Shown in pieces: positions 50,836 to 60,272 of a stretch of DNA of 64,000 nucleotides. The notes under the pieces were generated by a model that was not told the DNA's origin, searched no databases, and worked only from the letters and a program-made list of their open reading frames with translations. The translations under genes were made by a program, and so were the position numbers. The stretch covers positions 76,944 to 140,943 of the forward strand of contig JAVHLZ010000001.1 in NCBI GenBank assembly GCA_031081675.1. The letters are read 5' to 3'. Each line of letters opens with the position of its first letter. The first letter of the stretch is position 1. The stretch is from Armatimonadota bacterium. Its GTDB lineage: Bacteria; Sysuimicrobiota; Sysuimicrobiia; Sysuimicrobiales; Kaftiobacteriaceae.

Positions 50836-51978
50836 CTACGGGCGGCCGCGCAAAGCCAGGTGCCGCTCCAGCCGGCGCAGGCTGTCCAGGTTGTGGGCGG
50901 ACGCAAAGACGTCCACGTAGGGCAAAGCCGTGCGCATCCCCTGGCAGATGGGCTCGTACCCCGGGCTGCCCAGCAGCGGATTCAGCCAGATGACCCGTCC
51001 CGCCCGGGCGCGCAGCTCCCGCATGGCCCCGTCCAGGACCTCGATGTCTCCGGTATCCCACCCGTCGCTGATGATGATGACCACCGTCCGGGGGCCCAGC
51101 AGGCCGTCCCCGTATCGGTCCAGGAACTGTCGCAGGCTCGCCCCGATCTTCGTCCCGCCCGACCAGTCGGGCACCTGGCGGGCCACCTGGTCCAGGGCGG
51201 TGCGCAGGTCGGCCTCGGACAGGGCATCGGTCACCCGGGTGAGGCGGGTGCTGAAGACCATGGTCTCCACCTGGCCCAGGGTGTGCTGCAGGGCGAAGAC
51301 GAACTGGACCAGGAAACGGCTGTACACGTCCATGGACCCGCTCACGTCGGCCAGGACCACCACCCGGGTCTTGCGGATCCGCCGGCGGCGGTATGCCAGG
51401 TCGATGACCTCCCCGCCGCGGCGCAGACTGTAGCGGAGGGTCCGGCGCAGATCCACCAGGTGGCCCCGGCGGGCGGCCCGCATGCGCCGGGACAGGCGCG
51501 TGGCGATCCGCCGGGCGATGGCCACCACCAGGCGGCTGACCTCGGCCAGCTCGTCGGCGCTGAAGGCGCTGAAGTCCTTGTGGGTGAGGACGTCCACCGG
51601 GCTGTACGCCGCCGTGGCCTCCTCCCCGTCGGAGGGAGTCAGGGCGTCGTCCAGCCACGCCAGCACCTGGGGAACGGCGGCCTGCTCTCCCTCCGGGCCC
51701 GCGGGCGCGGCCGCCTCAGGTCCCTCCGCGCCCGGGGCGGAGGGGGACGGCGGATTCCAGTACTCGGCGAAGACCTGGTCGAACACCGCCAGGTCTTCCT
51801 GGCGGGATGTCAGGACCGCCCGCAGGGCCAGATAGCACTCCCGCCGGTCGCCCACGTCCACGGCCGCCAGCGCCCGCAGGGCGTCGGCGGCCTCCCGCGG
51901 TCCCACGGCGAGCCCCCGGACCCGCAGGGCCCGGCAGAAGCCGACCACGTGCGCGGTGAGGTCGCCGGGCACCGTCAT
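50836..51978 (-). CDS. CoxE-like VWA-domain protein
   Basis: This 380-residue protein has a C-terminal von Willebrand A domain with the MIDAS motif VLADVSGSMD and IIISDGWDTGD. CoxE and its MoxR partner CoxD are chaperones for maturation of CO-dehydrogenase-type enzymes. The middle part contains RRMRAARRGHLVDLRRTLRY, a family block. Start ATG 51978 shares one base with the MoxR stop (TGATG); a longer in-frame open region belongs to the MoxR gene. Confidence 0.9.
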   Translation of the reverse strand: MTVPGDLTAHVVGFCRALRVRGLAVGPREAADALRALAAVDVGDRRECYLALRAVLTSRQEDLAVFDQVFAEYWNPPSPSAPGAEGPEAAAPAGPEGEQAAVPQVLAWLDDALTPSDGEEATAAYSPVDVLTHKDFSAFSADELAEVSRLVVAIARRIATRLSRRMRAARRGHLVDLRRTLRYSLRRGGEVIDLAYRRRRIRKTRVVVLADVSGSMDVYSRFLVQFVFALQHTLGQVETMVFSTRLTRVTDALSEADLRTALDQVARQVPDWSGGTKIGASLRQFLDRYGDGLLGPRTVVIIISDGWDTGDIEVLDGAMRELRARAGRVIWLNPLLGSPGYEPICQGMRTALPYVDVFASAHNLDSLRRLERHLALRGRP

Positions 51979-52925
51979 CAGCGGGGCAGGACCTGGTCCG
52001 CCACCTGAGCCACCGTGTCCTGGGTCCAGGGGCGCGGCTGGCGGGACATCTCCTCCAGGCCCCGCAGCAGGTGGTCCAGCCACTGGCCCCGGATCTTCTC
52101 GGCGTCGTCCCGGTGCTTGAACAGCACTCCCAGGGTCTGCTCCACGGCCTCCCGGTCCAGGTGGTCGCGGTGGAGGGCGATGAGGGCGGCGCTCCAGTCC
52201 AGGGTTTCGGCCAGGCCCGGGGTCTTCTCCAGGCGCGCGCGGCGCACCATCTGCATGAAGGCGGCGATCTGCTCGGCCAGCTGGCCGTTCACCTCCGGCA
52301 CCTTGCGCCGCACGATGGCCAGCTCCTTCTCGAAAGTCGGGTAGTCGATCCACAGGTACAGGCAGCGGCGGCGCAGGGCGTCGCCCAGCTCCCGGGTGCG
52401 GTTGCTGGTGAGGACCACGTAGGGGATGTGGCGGGCCGCGATGGTCCCGATCTCGGGGATGGTGACCTGCCAGTCGGACAGCACCTCCAGCAGGAATGCC
52501 TCCCACTCCTCGTCGGCGCGGTCCACCTCGTCGATGAGCAGGACCGGCGGCCGGTGGTGGGTGATGGCCTGCAGCAGCGGCCGCTTGAGCAGGAACGGCT
52601 CGCTGAAGATCTCCCGCTCGCGCGCGTCCAGGGGAAGATCGCTGTGCTCCTGCAGGCGGATGTGCAGGAGCTGGCGCTGGTAATTCCACTCGTACAGGGA
52701 CGTGGTGGCGTCCAGCCCTTCGTAGCACTGCAGGCGGATCAGGTCGGTGTCCAGGGCGCGGGCCATGACCTTGGCCACCTCGGTCTTGCCGACCCCGGCC
52801 GCGCCCTCGATCAGCAGCGGCTTGCGCAGCCGGATGGCCAGGTACACCGAGGTGGCCAGGGCCTCGTCGGCCACGTAGCCCTGAGCGTCGAGCATGGCCT
52901 GAATGCGCTGGATCTCCGGATGCAT
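51978..52925 (-). CDS. MoxR/CoxD-like AAA+ ATPase
   Basis: This 315-residue AAA+ ATPase has Walker A GAAGVGKTEVAKV, Walker B PVLLIDEVDRAD and sensor region YVVLTSNRTRELGDALRRRC. Together with the downstream VWA protein it forms the MoxR-VWA chaperone pair typical of cox operons. ATG 52925 is preceded by AGAGGGG. Transcription probably starts from the TATAAT at 52979-52984. Confidence 0.93.
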   Translation of the reverse strand: MHPEIQRIQAMLDAQGYVADEALATSVYLAIRLRKPLLIEGAAGVGKTEVAKVMARALDTDLIRLQCYEGLDATTSLYEWNYQRQLLHIRLQEHSDLPLDAREREIFSEPFLLKRPLLQAITHHRPPVLLIDEVDRADEEWEAFLLEVLSDWQVTIPEIGTIAARHIPYVVLTSNRTRELGDALRRRCLYLWIDYPTFEKELAIVRRKVPEVNGQLAEQIAAFMQMVRRARLEKTPGLAETLDWSAALIALHRDHLDREAVEQTLGVLFKHRDDAEKIRGQWLDHLLRGLEEMSRQPRPWTQDTVAQVADQVLPR

Positions 52926-52978
52926 GGCCCCTCTGCCTGTGAGAAACGCAACGGGGATGGCGCATCCATCCCCTGCTC

Positions 52979-52984
52979 ATTATA
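52979..52984 (-). promoter_or_regulatory. -10 element before moxR
   Basis: A perfect minus-strand TATAAT lies 54 bases before the MoxR start. No good -35 is present. It would allow the maturation genes to be transcribed separately from the upstream large-subunit gene. Confidence 0.5.
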
Positions 52985-52989
52985 CGGGA

Positions 52990-53034
52990 AAAAGGCGCCG
53001 GCGGCAGGCGGTGACGGTGCCTGTCACCGCCTGC
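52990..53034 (-). terminator. terminator after the first large-subunit gene
   Basis: A 12-bp perfect stem (53004-53015 with 53023-53034, seven-base loop) covers the stop codon of the large-subunit gene. On the minus strand it is followed by a CGCCGGCGCC segment and then TTTTT. It separates that gene from the moxR transcript. Confidence 0.7.
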
Positions 53035-55345
53035 GGACGCGCAGGGCCTCCCAGATCTTGCGCGGGGTGAGGGGCATGTCCAGGTGCTCGACCCCGGCCG
53101 GATCCAGGGCGTCCAGGACCGCGTTCACCACCGCGGGGGTCGCGCCGATGGTGCCGGCCTCTCCCACGCCCTTGGCCCCCAGCGGGTTGTGGGGCGTGGG
53201 GGTCACGGTGTGGGCCAGTTCCATCACCGGCACGTGGGTGGCCCGGGGCACCGCATAGTCCAGCAGGCTCGCCGTCAGCGGCTGCCCCTGGCCGTCAAAG
53301 ACGGCCTCCTCGAACAGGGCCTGGGCCAGCCCCTGCACCACGCCGCCGTGCACCTGTCCGGCCACCAGCAGGGGGTTGAGGACGGTCCCGCAGTCGTCCA
53401 CCGCCACGTAGCGGAGGACGTGGACCTGCCCGGTCTCGGGATCCACCTCCACGACGCACACGTGGGTGCCGAACGGGAAGACCGTCTCCGGCGAGCCGAA
53501 CACCGCCGTGGCCTCCAGCCCGGGCTCCTCCCCCGGCGGCAGGCGCGCCCCCTTGTAGGCGGCGCGGGCCACCTCCGCAAACGACAGCGCCCGGTCCGGG
53601 CTGCCCCGCACGGCCAGGCGGTCGCTCTCCCAGACGATGTCCGCCGGCGACGCCTCCAGCAGGTGGGCGGCCAGCCGGAGTGCCTTGTCCCGCACCCGCT
53701 GGCAGGCCAGGTACACCGCCGAGCCCCCCACGGGAGTGGTGCGGCTGCCGAAGGTGCCCACGCCGTAGGGCACGGCGCGGGTGTCCCCGTGGACCACCCG
53801 GACGTCCTCCACGGACACGCCCAGGCGATCGCTGACGATCTGGGCGAAGGTGGTCTCCTCCCCCTGGCCGTGGGGTGACGCCCCCGTCAGGACCACCACC
53901 GAGCCGGTGGGCTCCACCCGCACCGTGGCGCTCTCCCACCGCCCGCCGGGCAGCCCCGCCGCCGCGCCCAGGCCGGTGATCTCCACGTAGCTGCTGATCC
54001 CGATGCCCAGGTACCGCCCCCGCTCCCGCAGGCGGCGCTGCTCCTCCCGCAGGGCCGCGTAGCCGACCATCTGCAGGGCCCGGTCCAGCGCCGCCGCGTA
54101 GTTGCCGGTGTCGTACGTGGCCCCGGTGGGGGTGCGGTACGGGAACGCGTCGGGCGGAATGAAGTTGCGCCGCCGCACCTCCGCCGGGTCCATCCGCAGC
54201 CGGGCCGCCAGCACGTCCATGGCCCGCTCGATGAGGAATGTGGCCTCCGGGCGGCCGGCCCCCCGGTAGGCGTCGGTGGGCGGCAGGGTGGTGAACACCC
54301 CGGTGACCTCGGCGAAGGCGCGGGGGATGTGGTAGCAGCCGCAGGCCATCAACCCCGTATTGGTGGGCACGCCCGGGGTCAGCAGCTGGGAGTAGGCGCC
54401 CAGGTCGGCCAGCACGCGCACCCGCAGGGCAAGCAGGGTGCCGTCCCGGCGGGCGCCCAGGTCCACGTACTCCACGTGGCCGCGGCCCTGGACGGTGGCC
54501 AGGAAGTTCTCCCGGCGGGTTTCCACCCACTTGACCGGCCGGCCCAGGGCCAGGGCCAGGGCCGCCACCAGCGCCTCTTCCCCGTACACATCCAGCTTGC
54601 TGCCGAACCCGCCTCCCACCTCGGGGGCGATCACCCGCACCTGGTGCTCGGGCAGGCGCAGCATCTCCGCCAGGGCCGTCTTGACCACGTGGGGGATCTG
54701 GGTGGACGTCCACACGGTCAGCTCCCCGCCGCGCGGGTCGGCCACCACCCCCCGGGTCTCCATGGCCACCGCGATCAGGCGCTGCTGGACGATGCGCAGG
54801 GACACCACCACGTCGGCGCCGCCCAGCGCGTCGTCCACCGGCTCGCCGAACGTCATCCGGTAGCAGACGTTGGTGCCCAGCTCGGGGTGGATGACCGGCG
54901 CCCCCGGGGCGGCCGCCTGCTCCACGTCCACCACCGGGGGCAGCGGGTCGTAGCGCACCTCGACCAGGTCGGCCGCATCCCGGGCCAGTGCGGGGGTGGT
55001 GGCCACCACCGCCGCCACCGGGTCGCCCACGTGGCGGACCACGCCGTCCACCACCAGCGGATACCGCCGGGGGACCTTCATCTCCCGGATGCGCGGGCCG
55101 ACGGGCAGGGGGCCGCAGCGCGCGCGGATGTCGTCCCCCGTCCACACCGCCACCACGCCGGGGGCCCGGCGGGCGGCGGAGAGGTCCAGGGCGGCGATGC
55201 GGGCGTGGGCGTGAGGGCTGCGGACCAGGACCACGTGCAGCATCCCCGGCAGGACGATGTCGTCCACGTAGGTGGCCGTGCCCGTGATCAACCGGGGATC
55301 TTCGCGGCGTCGGATCCGGGCGCCCAGCGCGCGGGAGAGGGCCAT
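53024..55345 (-). CDS. molybdenum hydroxylase large subunit (form II CoxL/xanthine dehydrogenase-like), copy 1
   Basis: This 773-residue Mo-binding catalytic subunit begins LGARIRRREDPRLITGTATY and has the cofactor/active-site segments APEVGGGFGSKLDVY, DAYRGAGRPEATFLIERAMD, GQGEETTFAQI and the catalytic Glu in GVGEAGTIG. The active-site loop is AYRGAGR; true CO dehydrogenases have AYxCSFR, so CO oxidation is unlikely. It follows coxG by four bases. No FAD or [2Fe-2S] subunit is in this operon; they may come from the divergent set. Confidence 0.92.
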   Translation of the reverse strand: MALSRALGARIRRREDPRLITGTATYVDDIVLPGMLHVVLVRSPHAHARIAALDLSAARRAPGVVAVWTGDDIRARCGPLPVGPRIREMKVPRRYPLVVDGVVRHVGDPVAAVVATTPALARDAADLVEVRYDPLPPVVDVEQAAAPGAPVIHPELGTNVCYRMTFGEPVDDALGGADVVVSLRIVQQRLIAVAMETRGVVADPRGGELTVWTSTQIPHVVKTALAEMLRLPEHQVRVIAPEVGGGFGSKLDVYGEEALVAALALALGRPVKWVETRRENFLATVQGRGHVEYVDLGARRDGTLLALRVRVLADLGAYSQLLTPGVPTNTGLMACGCYHIPRAFAEVTGVFTTLPPTDAYRGAGRPEATFLIERAMDVLAARLRMDPAEVRRRNFIPPDAFPYRTPTGATYDTGNYAAALDRALQMVGYAALREEQRRLRERGRYLGIGISSYVEITGLGAAAGLPGGRWESATVRVEPTGSVVVLTGASPHGQGEETTFAQIVSDRLGVSVEDVRVVHGDTRAVPYGVGTFGSRTTPVGGSAVYLACQRVRDKALRLAAHLLEASPADIVWESDRLAVRGSPDRALSFAEVARAAYKGARLPPGEEPGLEATAVFGSPETVFPFGTHVCVVEVDPETGQVHVLRYVAVDDCGTVLNPLLVAGQVHGGVVQGLAQALFEEAVFDGQGQPLTASLLDYAVPRATHVPVMELAHTVTPTPHNPLGAKGVGEAGTIGATPAVVNAVLDALDPAGVEHLDMPLTPRKIWEALRVRRR

Positions 55346-55349
55346 GGGC

Positions 55350-55787
55350 TCAGCGGGCCAGCTCGCGCTCGAGGGCTTTGAAGAACTCCACGGCCATCTG
55401 CCGGGCCACCCCGCCGATAAGCCGGTGCCCCACGCTGGCGATCAGCCCGGTCACCTGGGCGTCCCCGGTGTAGGTCACCAGCGTCTGGCCGTCCCGCTCC
55501 TCCAGGCGCAGTTCGCCCACGGCCCGGATGGTCCCCGGCCGGCCGCCGCCCTCCACCTCCAGGCGGATCCTTTCCGGGGGCGCCCGGTCGGCGATCCTCA
55601 CCTGTCCTTCGTAGGTTCCCCGGACCGGGCCCACCCCGACCTCAATGGTGGCCCGGTACGTGTCCACTCCCTGGGGGACGAGACGGGTGATCCCCGGAGT
55701 GGCCCGCGCCAGAACCTCCGGGTCGTTCAGCAGCTCCCACACCTTCTGACGGGGAGCCGCCAGGGTGTACGTCCCTTCCACCTTCAT
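55350..55787 (-). CDS. CoxG/SRPBCC-family protein
   Basis: This 145-residue protein of the CO dehydrogenase subunit G family has a START-like fold: VEGTYTLAAPRQKVWELLND, PEVLARATPGITRL, LVTYTGDAQVTGLIASVGH and LIGGVARQMAVEFFKAL. CoxG-type proteins are linked to recruitment or quinone delivery for Mo-hydroxylases. A GAGGAGG site precedes the ATG, which sits inside the 3' end of the ligase frame. Confidence 0.88.
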   Translation of the reverse strand: MKVEGTYTLAAPRQKVWELLNDPEVLARATPGITRLVPQGVDTYRATIEVGVGPVRGTYEGQVRIADRAPPERIRLEVEGGGRPGTIRAVGELRLEERDGQTLVTYTGDAQVTGLIASVGHRLIGGVARQMAVEFFKALERELAR

Positions 55788-57771
55788 GGGCGCCTCCTCG
55801 CTGGTCCGGAAGACGCAGGAGCTCGTCCCGGATCCTCTCGAAGTAGGCCAGCGTCTCCGGGTTGATCAGCGCCTCCCGGTTGACCACCGGCCGGCCGGCC
55901 AGGATGTTGGCCACCGCGCTCTCCACCTTCTTCATATTCAACGTGTAGGGGATGTCCGGCGCCTCCAGGATCACCGCGGGGACGTGGCGGGGAGACGCCT
56001 GCTCCCGCAGGGCGCGCCGGATCCGGTCCGCCACCTCGGGGCCGAAGGCGTGCCCCGGAGCCATCTTGACGAACAGGACGATGCGCTGGTCACCGCCCCA
56101 GGGCTGCCCCACCGCCAGGCTGTCGGCCACCCCCTCCAGCTTCTCCACCACGTTGTAGATCTCCGCCGTCCCGATCCGCACCCCCGACGGCTTCAGCACG
56201 GTGTCGGACCGGCCGTGGAAGGTGATCCCGCCGGTGTCGCTGTGGATGGTGATGTAGTCCCCGTGCCGCCACACCCGGCGGTGCGGGTAGAAGGTGAAGT
56301 ACGCCTCCAGGTACTTGCGGCCGTCGGGATCGTCCCAGAAGTACAGCGGCATGGACGGGGCCGGCGCCTCGCACACCAGCTCCCCGGGCCGGTCGTAGAC
56401 GGGGGATCCCTCCTCGTCGTAGGCCCGGACGCGCATGGCCAGCGCCGGGCCCTGGGTCTGGCCGGGATACACCGGCAGGGTGGGGCTGCCGGCGGCGAAA
56501 CAGCCGTTGATGTCGGTGCCGCCCGAGATGGAGTTGAGGTGGACGTCGGCCTTGATCTCCCGATAGACGTAGGCGAAGCCCTCAGGCGACAGGGGCGACC
56601 CGGTCTGGGAGATCTCCCGCAGCGACGACAGGTCGCAGGTGGCCGCCGGCCGCACGCCCGCCGCCCGCAGGGCGTTCAGGTAGCTGGCGCTCACCCCCAC
56701 CACCGTCAGCCGTTCCTCCTCCACCATCTTCCACAGGGCGTCCGGGCGCGGCCAGGCCGGGTGGCCGTCGTACAGCACCACCGTGGCCCCCACCGCCAGG
56801 GCGGACACCAGCCAGTTCCACATCATCCAGCTGCACGTGGTCAGGTACACGATGCGGTCGCGGGCAGTCAGGTCGGTGTGCAGGACCAGCTCCTTGAGGT
56901 GGTTGAGCAGGACGCCGCCGGCGCCCTGGACCATGCACTTGGGTTTGCCGGTGGTGCCGGACGAGAACATGATGTAGAGCGGGTGGTCGAAGGGCAGCTG
57001 GACATACTCCGGGGACGCCTCCGGCGCCAGGAACTCCTCCCACCGGACGGCGCGGGGGATCGGCCCGGGCTCCCCGTCCCCGGCGGCAGAGGGCACGACC
57101 ACCACCTGGCGCAGGGAGGGGATCCCGGCGGCCACCGCCGCGGCCTTCTCCCGGGTGTCGTAGCGCTCCCCCTTGTAGACGTAGCCGTCGGCGGTGAACA
57201 GGACCACCGGGCTGAGTTGCCCCAGCCGGTCCAGGGCGGCCGCGGGGCCCAGGTCGGTGGCGCACGAGGCCCAGGTGGCCCCCAGGCTGGCGGCCGCCAG
57301 CATGGCGATGACGGTCTCGGGCACGTTGGGCATGTAGGCGACCACCCGATCCCCCGGCTGGACGCCCACCGCCCGCAGCGAGGCGGCGAGCCGCCCCACC
57401 TCCCGCCGGAGCTCGGCGTAGGTGAGCACCCGCCGCCGGCCGTCCTCGGAGCGGAACAGCAGGGCCGGGTGGGGACTGTCCCCATGGCGCAGCAGGTTCT
57501 GGGCGAAGTTCAGCCGCGCGCCCACGCACCAGCGCGCCCCCGGGAACCGGGTCAGGTCGTCCACCACCTGGTCGTAGCCCCGGGAGGCGATGATGCCCAC
57601 GAAGTCCCACACCGCGGCCCAGCAGTCGGCGATGTGGTCGACCGACCACCCCCACAGCTCCCGGTAGGACCGCAGGGCCAGGCCGTGCCGCCGGTTGACC
57701 ACCTCCATGAACGCGGTCATGGCGGCCGCACGGATCCGGTCCTCGGAGGGCACCCACAGGGGCTGGATCAT
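55642..57771 (-). CDS. acetoacetyl-CoA synthetase-like acyl-CoA ligase
   Basis: This adenylate-forming enzyme activates acetoacetate or a similar acid to its CoA ester. It has the AMP-binding motif IMFSSGTTGKPKCMVQGAGG, RSDTVLKPSGVRIGTAEIYN and the C-terminal Lys region IPYTLNMKKVESAV. The start MIQPLWVPSEDRIRAA is family-typical. The frame runs on for about 146 bases into coxG, adding some 48 low-complexity residues after about residue 661, where relatives usually end; a stop may have been lost, or there is a sequence error. It opens the minus-strand coxG-large subunit operon. Confidence 0.9.
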   Translation of the reverse strand: MIQPLWVPSEDRIRAAAMTAFMEVVNRRHGLALRSYRELWGWSVDHIADCWAAVWDFVGIIASRGYDQVVDDLTRFPGARWCVGARLNFAQNLLRHGDSPHPALLFRSEDGRRRVLTYAELRREVGRLAASLRAVGVQPGDRVVAYMPNVPETVIAMLAAASLGATWASCATDLGPAAALDRLGQLSPVVLFTADGYVYKGERYDTREKAAAVAAGIPSLRQVVVVPSAAGDGEPGPIPRAVRWEEFLAPEASPEYVQLPFDHPLYIMFSSGTTGKPKCMVQGAGGVLLNHLKELVLHTDLTARDRIVYLTTCSWMMWNWLVSALAVGATVVLYDGHPAWPRPDALWKMVEEERLTVVGVSASYLNALRAAGVRPAATCDLSSLREISQTGSPLSPEGFAYVYREIKADVHLNSISGGTDINGCFAAGSPTLPVYPGQTQGPALAMRVRAYDEEGSPVYDRPGELVCEAPAPSMPLYFWDDPDGRKYLEAYFTFYPHRRVWRHGDYITIHSDTGGITFHGRSDTVLKPSGVRIGTAEIYNVVEKLEGVADSLAVGQPWGGDQRIVLFVKMAPGHAFGPEVADRIRRALREQASPRHVPAVILEAPDIPYTLNMKKVESAVANILAGRPVVNREALINPETLAYFERIRDELLRLPDQRGGAHEGGRDVHPGGSPSEGVGAAERPGGSGAGHSGDHPSRPPGSGHVPGHH

Positions 57772-57805
57772 AGGCGTCTGACCGCGCACACCGTGCGCAC
57801 TCCGT

Positions 57806-57811
57806 ACTGTA
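57806..57811 (-). promoter_or_regulatory. candidate -10 element in the divergent gap
   Basis: A TACAGT on the minus strand lies 34 bases before the ligase start, within the 158-base gap between the two divergent Mo-hydroxylase transcripts. The same hexamer is the -10 of the arsR and proC promoters. No clear -35 is seen. Confidence 0.35.
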
Positions 57812-57929
57812 CCATCCGCCGCCGCCGACCGTCCATGACCCCGCCGCCTCCAGGAGTCTCCCGCCGGGCGTAGAACTTCTCCTATCGTTCCCGCCGCCCC
57901 GCGCGGCGGGCGGCGTTCTGAGCTCAACC

Positions 57930-60272
57930 ATGGCGACGCGGTATTTCGGCGCTCCCATTTCCCGCCTGGAAGACCCCCGGCTGCTCACCGGTCGGGGCAC
58001 CTACGTGGACGACATCACCCTGCCGGGCATGCTGCACGCGGCCGTGCTGCGCAGCCCCCACGCCCACGCCCGCATCCGCCGCATCGACGCCAGCCGGGCC
58101 CTCCAGGCGCCGGGCGTGGTGGCGGTGTTCACCCACGCCGACCTGCCCCCCGCCCTGGCCGGGCCGCTGCCGAAACTGATCCCCCACCCGGCCCTGGTGC
58201 ACCACAAGACCCAGTACGCCCTGGCCGCCGACAAGGTGCGCCACGTGGGCGAGCCGGTGGCATTCGTGGTCGCCGACAGCCGGTACCGGGCCGAGGACGC
58301 CGCCGAGCTCATCGAGGTGGACTACCAGCCCCTGCCGCCGGTGGTGGACCTCCTGGCGGCGGTGCAGCCCGACGCCCCGCTGGTCCACGAGGACATCGGC
58401 ACCAACGTGTGCGCCCACTACGCCCAGCGGGTGGGCAACGTGGAAGACGCCTTTGCCCGGGCGCCGGTGGTGGTGCGGGAGCGCTTTGTGATCGACCGGG
58501 GAACCGCCGCCCCCCTGGAGACCCGGGGCGTGGTGGCCCAGTGGGACCCGCGGATGCGCCAGCTGGTGGTGTGGGACTCCACCCAGGCCCCCATCCCCAT
58601 CCGCAACGGCCTGGCCCGGCTGCTGGGGCTGTCCCAGGCGCAGGTGCGGGTCATCGCCCCCGACATCGGCGGCGGGTTCGGCCCCAAGATCATGATGTTC
58701 TACCCGGAAGAGGTGCTGGTCCCCTACGCCGCCATGCGGCTGGGCCGCCCGGTCAAGTGGATCGAGGACCGCCGGGAGTGCTTCCTGGCCATGAACCAGG
58801 AGCGGGAGCAGATCCACGACGCGGCCATCGCCACCGACCGGGACGGCCGCATCCTCGCCGTGCGCACCGACTTCCTGTATGACGCCGGCGCCTACATCCC
58901 CTACGGCCTGATCGTGCCCATCGTGGCCAGCACCACCCTGCCGGGGCCCTACAAGATCCCCAACTACCACTGCGAGTTCCGGGCGGTGTTCACCACCAAG
59001 ACCATCGTCAGCCCCTACCGGGGAGCGGGGCGGCCCCACGGCGTCTTCGTGATGGAGCGGCTGCTGGACCGGGTGGCGGAGACCCTGGGGCTGGACCGGG
59101 TGGAGGTGCGCCGGCGCAACTTCATCCAGCCCCACGAGTTCCCCTACAACGTGGGGCTGATCTACCAGGACAATGCGCCGCTGATCTACGACAGCGGCAA
59201 CTATCCGGCCACCCTGGAGCGGGCCCTGGAGATGATCGGCTATGACCGCTGGCCGGAGGAGAAGGCCCGCTACCGCCGGGAGGGCCGGTACGTGGGGCTG
59301 GGGGTGGCCTGCTATGTGGAGGGCTCGGGCATCGGCCCCTACGAGGGGTGCCGGGTGACGGTGGAGCCCTCGGGCAAGGTGCACGCGGCCACCAGCGTGG
59401 GCACCCAGGGACAGGGGCACTTCACGTCCTTCGCCCAGATCATCGCCGACGCGCTGAGCGTGCCGGTGGAGGACGTGGTGGTCACCACCGGGGACAGCGG
59501 GGCGTTCGGGTGGGGGACCGGGACCTTCGCCAGCCGCGCCGCGGTGGTGGCCGGCACCGCCGTGCACCTGGCCGCCCAGGCGGTGCGGGAGAAGGCGTTG
59601 AAGGTGGCCGCCACGGCGCTGGAGGCGCGGGTCGAGGACCTGGTCCTGGAAGGCGGGCGGGTGTACGTGCGCGGCGCCCCGGCGCGGTCTCTCAGCCTGG
59701 GGGAGATCGCCGTCCTCGCCAATCCCCTGCGCGGCACCATCCCCGCGGAGTGGGAACAGCCGGGGCTGGAGGCCAGCCGCTACTTCGCCCCGCCCCGGGG
59801 CACCTTCCCCAACGGCGTCCACGCCGCCCTGGTGGAGGTGGACCCCGAGACGGGCCAGGTGCGGTTTCTGCGGTACGTGGTGGTGCACGACTGCGGCCGG
59901 GTGATCAATCCCAAGATCCTGGAGGGCCAGATCCGGGGCGGGGTGGCCCAGGGCATCGGCGGGGTGTTTTACGAAAAGCTGGTGTACGACAGCAGCGGCC
60001 AGCTGCTGACCCAGACCTTCATGGACTACCTGCTGCCCACCGCCATGGAGATCCCGGAGGTGGAGGTGGCGCACCTGGAGACCCCCTCACCGCTGAATCC
60101 CCTGGGCATCAAGGGCGCCGGGGAGGCGGGGGTCATCCCGGTGCCGGCCCTGTTCGCCCAGGCGCTGGAGGATGCCCTGGCGGAGTTCGGGGTGAAGATC
60201 ACCGAGATGCCGCTGAGCCCCAACCGGCTGCGGGAGCTGATCCGCGCCGCGCGTCAGCGCACTCCGTCATGA
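57930..60272 (+). CDS. molybdenum hydroxylase large subunit (CoxL/xanthine dehydrogenase-like), copy 2
   Basis: This 780-residue catalytic subunit is homologous to copy 1: FGAPISRLEDPRLLTGRGTY, IAPDIGGGFGPKIMMFYPEE, SPYRGAGRPHGVFVMERLLD, GQGHFTSFAQIIAD and the catalytic Glu in IKGAGEAGVIPVPA. The active loop is PYRGAGR, excluding form I CO dehydrogenase. It leads an operon L-M-S, the order of many non-CO Mo-hydroxylases. The substrate is unknown; an aldehyde, purine or N-heterocycle is possible. Confidence 0.93.
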   Translation: MATRYFGAPISRLEDPRLLTGRGTYVDDITLPGMLHAAVLRSPHAHARIRRIDASRALQAPGVVAVFTHADLPPALAGPLPKLIPHPALVHHKTQYALAADKVRHVGEPVAFVVADSRYRAEDAAELIEVDYQPLPPVVDLLAAVQPDAPLVHEDIGTNVCAHYAQRVGNVEDAFARAPVVVRERFVIDRGTAAPLETRGVVAQWDPRMRQLVVWDSTQAPIPIRNGLARLLGLSQAQVRVIAPDIGGGFGPKIMMFYPEEVLVPYAAMRLGRPVKWIEDRRECFLAMNQEREQIHDAAIATDRDGRILAVRTDFLYDAGAYIPYGLIVPIVASTTLPGPYKIPNYHCEFRAVFTTKTIVSPYRGAGRPHGVFVMERLLDRVAETLGLDRVEVRRRNFIQPHEFPYNVGLIYQDNAPLIYDSGNYPATLERALEMIGYDRWPEEKARYRREGRYVGLGVACYVEGSGIGPYEGCRVTVEPSGKVHAATSVGTQGQGHFTSFAQIIADALSVPVEDVVVTTGDSGAFGWGTGTFASRAAVVAGTAVHLAAQAVREKALKVAATALEARVEDLVLEGGRVYVRGAPARSLSLGEIAVLANPLRGTIPAEWEQPGLEASRYFAPPRGTFPNGVHAALVEVDPETGQVRFLRYVVVHDCGRVINPKILEGQIRGGVAQGIGGVFYEKLVYDSSGQLLTQTFMDYLLPTAMEIPEVEVAHLETPSPLNPLGIKGAGEAGVIPVPALFAQALEDALAEFGVKITEMPLSPNRLRELIRAARQRTPS

